From Gillisia hiemivivida (GTDB taxonomy: Bacteria > Bacteroidota > Bacteroidia > Flavobacteriales > Flavobacteriaceae), in assembly GCF_007997295.1 (NCBI RefSeq), contig NZ_VORY01000003.1, forward strand, positions 186,001 to 250,000: a stretch of DNA of 64,000 bases, read 5' to 3'. Every line of letters starts with the position of its first letter. Positions within the stretch are counted from its first letter, which is position 1. Of the stretch, positions 1-7,658 are shown one piece after another. The position numbers were made by a program, and so were the translations under genes. The notes under the pieces were generated by a model, which was not told the DNA's origin, did not search any database, and saw only the letters and a program-made list of their open reading frames with translations.

Positions 1-42
1 ACAACATTACTGAGTTTCTTTATTCTCCGTCAAAAAAATTGA
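1..42 (+). CDS. C-terminal end of an unidentified gene (partial)
   Basis: An open frame from the window edge gives 13 codons (TTLLSFFILRQKN) before TGA. The residues are hydrophobic and then basic, as at the end of a membrane protein. A rho-independent terminator in the same direction starts 27 bases later, which is the main reason to believe this is the end of a real gene. Nothing can be said about function, and the stretch is short enough to be chance. Confidence 0.3.
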   Translation, partial: TTLLSFFILRQKN

Positions 43-68
43 TGTTCTTCTAATTCTTGGAAGTAAAG

Positions 69-108
69 TGCCCCCAAAAAGTTGAACACTAATTGGGGGC
101 ATTTTTTT
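69..108 (+). terminator. Intrinsic terminator
   Basis: A 9-bp perfect stem (TGCCCCCAA with TTGGGGGCA) and a 15-nt loop are followed by seven T. Read on the minus strand it lacks a proper U-tract, so it mainly serves the gene entering from the left edge. Confidence 0.75.
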
Positions 109-149
109 AATTATAGGAAATTGGATAAGACTTTCCTTCTTAAATAGAA

Positions 150-380
150 TTACTGATTCTCCCCATTTACGTCATCTGTATTATGAACTTCTTCATCTAT
201 TTCTTTGACAACTTTTTCGGCACCGGCTTCAATTTTCTCTCCTGCTTCTTTAGCATTTGTTTCTATATCTTCACCTATAGACTCTAAAGCATCTTCTGTT
301 TTTTCTTGAGTAGTTTCTCTACAAGAATATACCGATGTTGCCATTGCAGCAAGCATCAGCATTAAAAATAATTTTTTCAT
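150..380 (-). CDS. Small acidic lipoprotein, SCRET family, copy 1
   Basis: A 76-residue protein with a basic-hydrophobic signal peptide ending at Y-S-C (Cys20), a plausible lipid-attachment site although Tyr at -2 is atypical. The mature part is Glu/Lys-rich, almost certainly helical, and ends in an N-T-D-D-V-N-G block. It is clearly paralogous to the next gene (461-694): both have Cys20 followed by RETT-EKTEDA. It belongs with three similar small lipoproteins at 32.3-33.2 kb. A terminator separates it from the upstream paralogue, so it may have its own promoter. Function is unknown; an envelope-stress or osmotic role is only a guess. Confidence 0.75.
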   Translation of the reverse strand: MKKLFLMLMLAAMATSVYSCRETTQEKTEDALESIGEDIETNAKEAGEKIEAGAEKVVKEIDEEVHNTDDVNGENQ

Positions 381-404
381 TGTTTAGATTTAAAGGGTTT
401 AACT

Positions 405-438
405 AAAAAAGCCACCTCAAATTAAATTAAGATGGCTT
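405..438 (-). terminator. Intrinsic terminator between the two small lipoprotein genes
   Basis: On the minus strand, AAGCCA...TGGCTT with a partly paired interior is followed by a run of T. It lies 23 bases beyond the stop of the gene at 461-694. Confidence 0.6.
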
Positions 439-460
439 AAGAATATGAATGCAAAAAAGA

Positions 461-694
461 CTACATGTCGTCGTCTCCGTTCACATCATCAGTTCCATTT
501 ACTTCTTCTTCTACTTCAGTTTCAACGTTTTCAGCAGCAGCATCTAGGTCATCAGCAACATCGTCTGCAGCATCTTCCATGTCGTCAGCTGCGTCTTCCA
601 TAGCGTCTTCTGTTTTTTCTTCTGTTGTTTCTCTACAAGAATAGATTGATAAAGAGAATACAGCAGCTAATAATAATAAAGATAATTTTTTCAT
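461..694 (-). CDS. Small acidic lipoprotein, SCRET family, copy 2
   Basis: A 77-residue protein with signal peptide MKKLSLLLLAAVFSLSIYSC (Cys20 is the likely lipidated residue), then RETTEEKTEDA and repeated D-A-A-D-D/E-D-A units. The C-terminus is very acidic, with an N-G-T-D-D-V motif also present in copy 1 and at the end of the 32688-32948 protein. It is preceded by an excellent Bacteroidetes-type promoter at 721-750. Predicted product: a small periplasm-facing, negatively charged lipoprotein of unknown function. Tandem placement with copy 1 suggests recent duplication. Confidence 0.78.
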   Translation of the reverse strand: MKKLSLLLLAAVFSLSIYSCRETTEEKTEDAMEDAADDMEDAADDVADDLDAAAENVETEVEEEVNGTDDVNGDDDM

Positions 695-720
695 TGTAAA
701 ATGTTTAATTAGTTGAGCAG

Positions 721-750
721 CAAATTTAAACTAATTTTTAATTTGGCCAA
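721..750 (-). promoter_or_regulatory. Bacteroidetes-type promoter for the 461-694 lipoprotein
   Basis: On the minus strand TTG, 19 bases, then TAAATTTG matches the Bacteroidetes primary sigma consensus (TTTG / TAnnTTTG). It lies about 27 bases upstream of the start codon and overlaps the end of the decayed DUF4130 gene. Confidence 0.65.
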
Positions 751-1165
751 GTACTCTTTTCAGTTAAATATTTCCAATATCTTTTGGGTACATGTTGCAG
801 GTGTAGTTTCATATTCTTTCTGGATTTTATATTGGTGCTTTCAAAATATTCTTACCATAATTTTTTAAAGCCTATTCCGGAAGTACTGAAAACACTGGTG
901 TTAGATGAATCTAGGTGATCTTTAGATTTAAAATTAAAATTTATATAACTAGTATCTCGTAAGTTAAAAAACAAGTCGAAATTTCACTTTATATTGTAAA
1001 TAATCCATTTTTGATCGGCATATCGACTTTCAAAATGCTGTAAAATTATGGGGAGAACGTTAAAATCTGGCTCGATCGTAGCAAAATAGATCTTGTGTTT
1101 AGTAAGCTGAAATCTTACAAAAATCTCTATTCCATTCACTTCCTATGAACTTGTTTAGCGATATT
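738..1165 (-). pseudogene. Decayed 3' part of a TIGR03915/DUF4130 DNA-repair-associated gene
   Basis: Reading the minus strand from 1139 down gives one frame with recognisable blocks FVRFQLTKHKIYFATIEPDF, NVLPIILQHFESRYADQKW and, at the end, NMKLHLQHVPKRYWKYLTEK. These are the conserved C-terminal features of the DUF4130 family as I know it. The frame has two internal stops: TGA after IIYNIK and TAA after GIGFKKLW. A further piece (IAKQVHRK) up to 1165 is in another frame. The natural stop is at 738-740. The 5' half is missing. In other genomes this family is encoded beside a DNA-repair radical SAM protein, and remnants of that partner lie at 2596-2822. Confidence 0.75.
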
Positions 1166-1272
1166 ATTGATCCTTAGAATAATATGGTTTCCAATTTTTT
1201 TGTATAAAAGTTTCTATACTTAAATTAACTAAATGCCTTATTAAATAGGTGGATTAGTTTCTTCTAATTCAC

Positions 1273-2562
1273 TCAAAAATGCCAAGATTGTGGCCAAAGC
1301 CATATAATTAACAATCCAGAAACTATGGCAACCCCGAAAACCACTACAATCCATTTTACAATCTCTTTAGCTCCCAAAACTATAGCCATAATTCCTTTGA
1401 AAACCAAATTTGAAATTGAAGCTAAGAGAATCAATTTCCATCCCAATTCTGTTTGTAAGCGCCCATCTTTCATCATTTGTGACAGTGATAGTGTTATGGC
1501 ATCCACATCTGTCAATCCACTAATTATAGAGACGATGTAGAGTGCATTATTACCAAATTGTTGTTTGGTAAAAGCCACTGCCAATAGGATAAAACCATAT
1601 AATAGTCCAAATAAAAGAGCGCTCTTAAACTGTGCAGGATTACTTGGCTCAGGCATTTCATTATCTGAATTATTTTTGTTTATCAGGTAAAATATAATTA
1701 CACATAGAATAGAAACAATAACTATTTCGGCTGCAATGGGAAGAATTATTTGTCCAAGTTTTTCAGGAACAACTACTCCAATTTCTATTAATACGCGTAC
1801 CATAGAGATAGCAGAAGCTGTTGTTATAACAAAGACTGCTAATTTGCTTATATTTTGTGCTTCTTTTGTTTTACGAGCATAGCTGACTGTGGTTGCAGTA
1901 CTGCTAATTAAGCCACCTAAAATTCCGTTGGATATAATTCCAGCTTTTTTGCCCACAACTTTATAGATGAAATACCCAATAACACTTATACCAACTATAA
2001 GGGTAACCATTAACCAAATATTTTGTGGATTAAGCACATCAAGCGGGCCATAGGTTTCATTTGGAAGAATTGGTAGTATAATTAGACTTATGCCTGCCAA
2101 AGTCATGATGGCTGATAAATCCTTATGGCTCAATCGTTCTATAAATTCATGTAAATGATGTTTTAAGTACAATAAAACAGCCATTGATGCACCTACCAAA
2201 ACGCCAATCAATTGGCTTCCTACCACGAGATATGCGCCAATGGCAAACATCAGTAAAGCAGCAACTTCAGTTGTTTGACCTACATCTGGTTTGTCAAATT
2301 TCTTTATTTTAATGTAATTAGCCATCATCAACATAGCTGCGATACTAAGACCCAAAACAGGAAGAATAAAAGCATTGTCATATTCCCGAGTCAAAAACCC
2401 AGCAATAACTCCTAAAATAGAAATAAGTGTAAACGTCCTGACTCCAGCCATTTGGTGGTCGGTTTTTTGACGCTGTAATCCAACCAAAAGACCTAACCCC
2501 AAAGCAATACCTAAAGTTGTTAAATCCGTGTAATTCATAACATCTAAAATACTAAATTCCAT
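1273..2562 (-). CDS. MgtC/SapB and DUF4010 family integral membrane protein
   Basis: A 429-residue, very hydrophobic protein with about 12 predicted membrane segments. Residues about 15-140 resemble the MgtC/SapB domain (GLGLLVGLQRQK near the start, GVRTFTLISILG, DVGQTTEVAALLMFAIGAYL). Residues about 180-400 resemble DUF4010, including GGLISSTATTVSYARKT and SGLTDVDAITLSLSQM. The family is uncharacterised; transport or ion homeostasis is assumed. ATG 2562 directly follows the U-tract of a terminator; Met9 (2538) is an alternative start. The gene sits between the 5' remnant of a radical SAM gene and the 3' remnant of a DUF4130 gene, so it seems to have replaced the middle of an older repair operon. 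Confidence 0.85.
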   Translation of the reverse strand: MEFSILDVMNYTDLTTLGIALGLGLLVGLQRQKTDHQMAGVRTFTLISILGVIAGFLTREYDNAFILPVLGLSIAAMLMMANYIKIKKFDKPDVGQTTEVAALLMFAIGAYLVVGSQLIGVLVGASMAVLLYLKHHLHEFIERLSHKDLSAIMTLAGISLIILPILPNETYGPLDVLNPQNIWLMVTLIVGISVIGYFIYKVVGKKAGIISNGILGGLISSTATTVSYARKTKEAQNISKLAVFVITTASAISMVRVLIEIGVVVPEKLGQIILPIAAEIVIVSILCVIIFYLINKNNSDNEMPEPSNPAQFKSALLFGLLYGFILLAVAFTKQQFGNNALYIVSIISGLTDVDAITLSLSQMMKDGRLQTELGWKLILLASISNLVFKGIMAIVLGAKEIVKWIVVVFGVAIVSGLLIIWLWPQSWHF

Positions 2563-2595
2563 AAAAAAAACCCCATCTTTGGATAGGGTTCTTTT
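2563..2595 (-). terminator. Intrinsic terminator abutting the DUF4010 start codon
   Basis: On the minus strand AACCC-T-ATC / GAT-G-GGGTT forms an interrupted stem with a 4-base loop, followed by eight T that run straight into ATG 2562. It would stop transcripts from dinB-dnaE, or act as an attenuator for the DUF4010 gene. Confidence 0.65.
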
Positions 2596-2822
2596 TCATG
2601 TCACGTAATAGGCTAAATCAAAAATGCAGTAATTAGTTAATAAGGTCTTTAGGAAAGAAACGCAACTGTTATCTTCTTTATAGCTGTTTCAAATACCACG
2701 GTATCACTATTTCCTAATCCTCCTTTATTGGCACGCTTGCTCCCGATACTAAATCAGGAGAAATCATATTTCGCAGCATCTGCCAGAATATTTAATTTTT
2801 CCTGAATTCTTTCCAAAGACAT
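2596..2822 (-). pseudogene. Decayed 5' part of a DNA modification/repair radical SAM gene (TIGR03916-like)
   Basis: From ATG 2822 the minus strand reads MSLERIQEKLNILADAAKYD, then F-S-stop-F-S-I-G-S-K-R and NKGGLGNSDT. After a frameshift it continues as R-G-I-stop-N-S-Y-K-E-D-N-S-C-V-S and FLKTLLTNYCIFDLAYYVT-stop. I recognise this as the N-terminus of the radical SAM family whose members read KLNILADAAKYD-VSC, GIC-HS and LLTNYCIYDCAYC. Two conserved Cys codons have become TGA, and the iron-sulfur Cys residues of the CxxxCxxC motif are now Leu and Tyr. The rest of the gene is gone. It starts 22 bases after the dnaE stop, so it was the next gene of that operon. Confidence 0.8.
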
Positions 2823-2843
2823 AATTATTGTTTTCGTTTAGCT

Positions 2844-5800
2844 TCAATTCTTTTTTTCTTCCAGACTTTTCATTTTTTCAATTCGGTGGCCGGTAGCCAG
2901 ATTTCCTTCGGAAAATCGCGGATCTGTGATGTAAGCCTCTTTCTTCATTTTGCTCACTTCAATACTAAAAAAGTCGAATTCTTCGGTGACCTTTCCTAAT
3001 AGTGCATAAACTCCACTGCCTCTAAATGCGTATTTTTCTGCGATAGGAGGGAAGAGAATGGTATCAAAAAAGTAACCTTCTCGATCTATAAAAGTTCCAA
3101 AATTCATTGGTTTTCCCTTTGCCGTTCTAGTGTTTTTCACCGTTACCAGATATCCGTAAATCAAAATTTCCTTATTTAGAAACCCTGCCAGATCCTTTTG
3201 TCCATAATCGGTTTGAGGAGACTCCTGTAGCAAATCAAAATGACTACATAATGGAAATCCCAAGAGTTCTATTTGCTCAAAAGACTCTTCTTGTAGAGTA
3301 GTATGTAATTCTGGCAATGTGAATTTTTTATGCTTCGGAGTAAAAAGAGGTACCTGATGTGGCTTCTTGGGTTTCTTGTTTAGTTTAAAATGAGCTTCCC
3401 ATAAGAGTTGATATTTGTCTATGCCTGTAAACCTAAATGCATTAATCCTAATTAGTATGCTTAATTGCTCTATGCTAATGGGAACACGATCTATAAAATT
3501 TTCTAAGGATTTAAATTTTCCTTTAAAATTCCTGTTTTCCAGAATACGTTGTACAGCGCGATGCTCGACTTCTTTTAAATTTCCAAAACCCAAATAAATG
3601 GTCGTTCCTTTTATGGTATTATGGTAATCCCCTTCATTGATACACGGTGGCTCTACAGTAGCTCCACTCATCTTGGCCTCATGCACATACATTTCTGTAG
3701 AGTAAAAACCGCCTCCGTTATTAAGAGTTGCTACCATATATTCTAATGGGAAATAGGCTTTTAAGAACAAACTCTGATAACTTTCTACGGCATAGCTGGC
3801 AGAATGCCCTTTTGCAAAGGCGTATCCTGCAAAACTTTTTATTTGATCCCAGACTTCAGAAATGGTCGTTTCTGCGATCTTTTTCTCACGACAGTTGGAG
3901 ATGAACTTTTCTTCTACCCGCTGAAATTCTTCTCGGGAGCGATATTTCCCACTCATTCCACGGCGCAAAACATCTGCCTCTGCAAGGCTGAGGCCGGCAA
4001 AAAAATGCGCTACTTTAATTACATCTTCTTGATACACCATAATGCCATAAGTGTCCGGCATTATTTTGGCAAGTTCGGGATGGGCATTGTCTCGTCTTTC
4101 TGGGTATCTGTGGCGTAAGATATATTCTCGCATCATTCCGCTCCTTGCCACCCCAGGGCGAATAATGGAACTGGCAGCCACCAAACCTAAATAGGTGTCG
4201 GTTTGTAATTTTCTAAGCAACATACGCATTGCAGGGGATTCCACATAAAAGCAGCCAATACAAGAACCTTCTTTAATAAGATTATTTATTTTAGAATCTT
4301 CTTTAAAAACTGCTACATCATGAATGTCGAATGCAGCTGCATCTGGCTGATTTTCAGCAATGATGTATAAAGAATCCCGAATCTTCCCTAATCCTCTTTG
4401 TGCGAGAATATCAAATTTATAAAGTCCCACATCTTCAGAGATCACCATATCAAACTGCACACAAGGAAATCCTTTTGGCGGAAGGTCTAAAGCAGAAAAA
4501 GCTGTAAGTGGTTTGTTAGAAATTAGAATTCCTCCTGCATGGATACTTCGGTAATTAGGCATGCCCTGAATTAAATCGCCATATTTAAGGACTATTTTAT
4601 GAATGTCATCTTGTTTGTTATTTGGAAGACTTCCTTTACAGAGCTTGTCTATGTCTTCTTTTGGAAGTCCAAAGACTTTCCCTAATTCTCTAATTACGGC
4701 TCTAAATTGGAAGGTGTTATAAGTGGCAAGCAGGGCCGTATGCTTGAATTCTTCAAAAATAAACCTAGTGATATCTTCCCGATCGTTCCATGAAAAATCT
4801 ATATCGAAATCTGGCGGACTGGTCCTGAATTCATTTATAAATCGTTCAAAATAAAGATCTAATTCTATAGGATCTACCTCGGTGATCTGCAGTAGATAGG
4901 CCACAATACTATTGGCGCCGCTTCCTCTGCCTACATAGAAATATCCTTTTTCCCGGGCATATTGGCAAATGCGCCAGTTAATAAGAAAATAGGAGATAAA
5001 GTTCATTTTCTTAATGACCTTTAATTCTGTGATCATTCTTTTAAGAACTTCCTCTTTAGCTTCAGGATAGCGAAGAAGGAGTCCTTTTTCGCAAAGTTCT
5101 TTTAGGAATTTTTCATCATTAGAAGCGCTTTCCCCAAAAACCTGCTGATTCTGAGGCTTTCTGTTTTCAGAAAAATCGAAATGGATCTTACAGTCTGCCA
5201 GAAGCTCTTCGGTGTTTTTGAGAATAAAAGGGAACTCTTCAAAATGCTCTTTTATCTTCTCAAGAGGACTCATTTGCTCTTCTTTTCCAGCCTGTTCTTC
5301 AGGAGAGAGTTTGCTTAGAAGTGTATTATTATCAATGGCGCGCAACAATCTATGCGCATTAAAATCTCGTTTATTTCTGAAGGTGACAGGTTGTAATATT
5401 ACCAGTTTGGTGGTGAGTTCCTTTAATTTTGAAAACTTCAATTTTCGCAATTCAGCAATACTTACCCCAATAAATTCATTGGCGGCAAATTGACTTATTT
5501 CTGAAGCTAATATTTTTTCAAAAGGATAAATAATAAAAGCATTTTCGAAAAAAGGTGCTTTTTCCGGGATGACTATTTTTTGCTGAAGATGTTTAGAAAG
5601 AAAATCATTTAATTCCTGAAAACCCTCATTGTTCTTTGCGATGCCTATAAATTGTTGCTGTACTCCATTCCTGAAATCTATTCCCAGAATTGGGGTGATA
5701 TCATATTCTTTGGCAATTCTCACAAAATTTAGGCTGGCAGAAGTGTTATTAATATCTGTAAGCACTAAAGTTTTTACATTATTTTTTTGTGCCAGTTCCA

Positions 5801-5864
5801 GTAATTCTATTTCTGAAAATGTTCCAAAGCGTATGCTATAATATGTGTGGTTATTTAAGTACAA
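2844..5864 (-). CDS. dnaE: Short DNA polymerase III alpha-type (likely error-prone) polymerase
   Basis: A 1006-residue C-family polymerase, shorter than replicative Bacteroidetes DnaE (about 1450 residues by family knowledge). The PHP domain is at residues 1-200 and starts N-N-H-T-Y-Y-S, with residues changed from the intact metal-binding pattern. The palm has GRGSGAN near 310 and the catalytic block PDFDIDFSW near 350-358. A helix-hairpin-helix region lies near 780-850, and an OB fold is at about 895-970 (EILIYGYLVTVKNTRTAKGK). The only possible start is TTG at 5864, because TAA lies four codons upstream. It is downstream of dinB and probably co-transcribed, suggesting translesion synthesis or mutagenic repair. 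A repeat element occupies the 222-base gap to dinB. Confidence 0.9.
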   Translation of the reverse strand: MYLNNHTYYSIRFGTFSEIELLELAQKNNVKTLVLTDINNTSASLNFVRIAKEYDITPILGIDFRNGVQQQFIGIAKNNEGFQELNDFLSKHLQQKIVIPEKAPFFENAFIIYPFEKILASEISQFAANEFIGVSIAELRKLKFSKLKELTTKLVILQPVTFRNKRDFNAHRLLRAIDNNTLLSKLSPEEQAGKEEQMSPLEKIKEHFEEFPFILKNTEELLADCKIHFDFSENRKPQNQQVFGESASNDEKFLKELCEKGLLLRYPEAKEEVLKRMITELKVIKKMNFISYFLINWRICQYAREKGYFYVGRGSGANSIVAYLLQITEVDPIELDLYFERFINEFRTSPPDFDIDFSWNDREDITRFIFEEFKHTALLATYNTFQFRAVIRELGKVFGLPKEDIDKLCKGSLPNNKQDDIHKIVLKYGDLIQGMPNYRSIHAGGILISNKPLTAFSALDLPPKGFPCVQFDMVISEDVGLYKFDILAQRGLGKIRDSLYIIAENQPDAAAFDIHDVAVFKEDSKINNLIKEGSCIGCFYVESPAMRMLLRKLQTDTYLGLVAASSIIRPGVARSGMMREYILRHRYPERRDNAHPELAKIMPDTYGIMVYQEDVIKVAHFFAGLSLAEADVLRRGMSGKYRSREEFQRVEEKFISNCREKKIAETTISEVWDQIKSFAGYAFAKGHSASYAVESYQSLFLKAYFPLEYMVATLNNGGGFYSTEMYVHEAKMSGATVEPPCINEGDYHNTIKGTTIYLGFGNLKEVEHRAVQRILENRNFKGKFKSLENFIDRVPISIEQLSILIRINAFRFTGIDKYQLLWEAHFKLNKKPKKPHQVPLFTPKHKKFTLPELHTTLQEESFEQIELLGFPLCSHFDLLQESPQTDYGQKDLAGFLNKEILIYGYLVTVKNTRTAKGKPMNFGTFIDREGYFFDTILFPPIAEKYAFRGSGVYALLGKVTEEFDFFSIEVSKMKKEAYITDPRFSEGNLATGHRIEKMKSLEEKKN

Positions 5865-5904
5865 TTTCAGGTCTTATGTTTACAGTATTTTAAACTTCTA
5901 ATTC

Positions 5905-6040
5905 TTAATCCCTCATTGAGGGTTTAATTCCCCGAGGCCTGCCCGAAACATTCAGGCGGGCTTGCCTCGAATTTTTGAAAGTATTTTTCCTCCCGAACCA
6001 TCGGGACATACCTCGTGGGCTTGCCCCGAGGTTCTTGATT
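5905..6040. repeat. Interspersed extragenic palindromic repeat, copy 1
   Basis: This is the longest copy of an element that recurs at 7401 and 10141, with a fragment at 21003. It opens with TTAATCCCTCATTGAGGGTT and contains C-rich/G-rich inverted pairs (CCTGCCCGA / TCAGGCGGG, CCCGAACCATCGGG, GGGCTTGCCC), ending in TTCTTGATT. It lies between dinB and dnaE, so it would be transcribed within that operon and form several stem-loops. Confidence 0.85.
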
Positions 6041-6085
6041 TTTTCTTTCTCTTTTTAATTTTTCTTTCTCTTTTTAAGCAAGGTT

Positions 6086-7300
6086 CTATTGCTTTCTGTG
6101 CGCTAGCACTACCGGTGGTTCCCCATTAAAAGGATTGGTCATCCGGCCAATGGTCCTAGCTCCCAGAGAGGCCGCTCTTAATACGCTTCGGTCTCCATAC
6201 CTAATTCTAATAGTGTCCATAGCATTGTACAAACTCAAAATCTCTTCGTTATCATCGAACAAGTTGATCTGGTAATTTCCACCGGCTAAATGGCTAAAAC
6301 GTATCCCAATAAGCCGCACCAATAAGCGGCGGTTATAGAGTTTTTTGAATAGATCTTTAATCTTGGGAATTAAAATATGATCTGCACTCGTGTAAGGGAT
6401 CTTGAGTTGTTTGGTATAGGTATTAAAATCTGAATATCTTATTTTAACCGAGATACAGGAGGTAAGTTTATCACCACGGCGTAACTGAAATGCGAGATTT
6501 TCCGTCATTGCTATTAAAATGGCGGATAATCTATCTACATCTATAGTATCCCGATCGAAAGTGCGCTCGGTGGAGATGGATTTTCTTTCAGAATAGGGGA
6601 TAACCGGCGTGTTGTCTATTCCTTGTGCTCTATGCCAGATGGTTGTGCCGTTTGCTCCCAATACTTTTTGGATCATTTCCAATGGCATTTCTTGTATTGT
6701 TTTTACATGCCGAACTCCGAGATTCCGAAGGGTTTGGTATGTTTTATCACCCACCATAGGTATTTTCTTTACTGAAAGCGGTGCTAAGAATTCCTTTTCA
6801 AATCCTGAATCTATTTTTAATTGATTGTTGGGTTTTGCTTCATTAGTGGCTACTTTAGAAACTATTTTATTTGCTGAAAGTCCGAAGGAAATAGGTAATC
6901 CTGTTTCCCGAATAATCTTTTTACGTAATTCTGAGGAATATTTATAACAGCCAAAAAACCGATCCATCCCGGTGAGATCTGCATAGAATTCGTCGATGCT
7001 TGATTTTTCAAAAAGCGGAACATCTTTTTTTATTATATCGGTTACATCATTAGAATATTTGGTGTAAGTACTTGCGTCTCCTCTTATAACAGTCGCCTCG
7101 GGACATAATTGTTTGGCGAGTTTCATGGACATTCCGGAATGCACCCCAAAAGCCCTGGTTTCATAACTACAGGCCGCTACGACTCCTCGGTCGCTGGTAC
7201 CTCCTACTAATAAGGGTCTATGCTGTAAACGCGTATCTATTAGGCGTTCTACAGAAACATAAAAGGTGTCCAGATCCAGATGTAATACGGTTTTTGCCAT
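6086..7300 (-). CDS. dinB: DNA polymerase IV (Y-family translesion polymerase)
   Basis: A 404-residue Y-family polymerase. The first catalytic Asp is in HLDLDTFYVSVE (Asp9), and the Asp103-Glu104 pair is in SIDEFYADLTG. The helix-hairpin-helix thumb is near residues 175-200 (KIPMVGDKTYQTLRNLGV), and the little-finger domain covers about 240-350. It bypasses DNA lesions at low fidelity. A perfect 32-bp palindrome 43 bases upstream of ATG is a likely operator for the S24 repressor encoded at 33.2-34.0 kb. The short dnaE lies downstream on the same strand. This pairing is common in Bacteroidetes repair operons. Confidence 0.93.
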   Translation of the reverse strand: MAKTVLHLDLDTFYVSVERLIDTRLQHRPLLVGGTSDRGVVAACSYETRAFGVHSGMSMKLAKQLCPEATVIRGDASTYTKYSNDVTDIIKKDVPLFEKSSIDEFYADLTGMDRFFGCYKYSSELRKKIIRETGLPISFGLSANKIVSKVATNEAKPNNQLKIDSGFEKEFLAPLSVKKIPMVGDKTYQTLRNLGVRHVKTIQEMPLEMIQKVLGANGTTIWHRAQGIDNTPVIPYSERKSISTERTFDRDTIDVDRLSAILIAMTENLAFQLRRGDKLTSCISVKIRYSDFNTYTKQLKIPYTSADHILIPKIKDLFKKLYNRRLLVRLIGIRFSHLAGGNYQINLFDDNEEILSLYNAMDTIRIRYGDRSVLRAASLGARTIGRMTNPFNGEPPVVLAHRKQ

Positions 7301-7342
7301 TTTATATGCATTCCATCTTAGTAGGGAATGATTACAAAATTA

Positions 7343-7374
7343 TGGAATTATTCCAATATATTGGAATAATTCCA
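7343..7374. promoter_or_regulatory. Perfect 32-bp palindromic operator upstream of dinB
   Basis: Two 13-bp units, TGGAATTATTCCA (7343-7355) and TGGAATAATTCCA (7362-7374), separated by ATATAT, together make an exact 32-bp palindrome 43 bases before the dinB start. Two imperfect copies of the same unit precede the S24/LexA-like gene. The arrangement fits two repressor dimers on one face of the helix (19-bp centre spacing). Binding is inferred, not shown. Confidence 0.7.
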
Positions 7375-7400
7375 ATGTTAAAATTAGAAGATTTTGATCT

Positions 7401-7512
7401 TTAATCCCTCATTGAGGGTTTAATTCCCCGAGGCTTGCCTCGAATTTTTAAAAGTATTTTCCTCCCGAACCATCGGGACATACCTCGTGGGCTTGCCCCG
7501 AGGATCTTGATT
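7401..7512. repeat. Interspersed extragenic palindromic repeat, copy 2
   Basis: Nearly identical to copy 1 but lacking its internal CCTGCCCGA...TCAGGCGGG hairpin. It lies between the dinB operator and the hppA terminator. Confidence 0.85.
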
Positions 7513-7606
7513 AGAAGGATCTAGTGTAAGTAGGGAATAGCAGAAATTTGAAAGAATAAATTCCCCTGTATAAATATAATAATGAGAATCTAGAAGATTA
7601 TAAAAA

Positions 7607-7640
7607 GAAAAACCCCCAAGGAATACCTTGAGGGTTTTTT
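7607..7640 (-). terminator. hppA: Intrinsic terminator of hppA
   Basis: On the minus strand an ACCCTCAAGG / CCTTGGGGGT stem with a short loop is followed by five T, 19 bases past the hppA stop. Confidence 0.8.
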
Positions 7641-7658
7641 ATGAAAAAGGAATAAATA

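Noticed and set aside
2596-2822. TGA at two conserved Cys positions could have meant selenocysteine in the radical SAM relic.
   Set aside because: There is also a frameshift, the iron-sulfur Cys residues are lost, no SECIS-like hairpin follows the codons, and the gene is truncated. Simple decay from TGT/TGC explains the stops.
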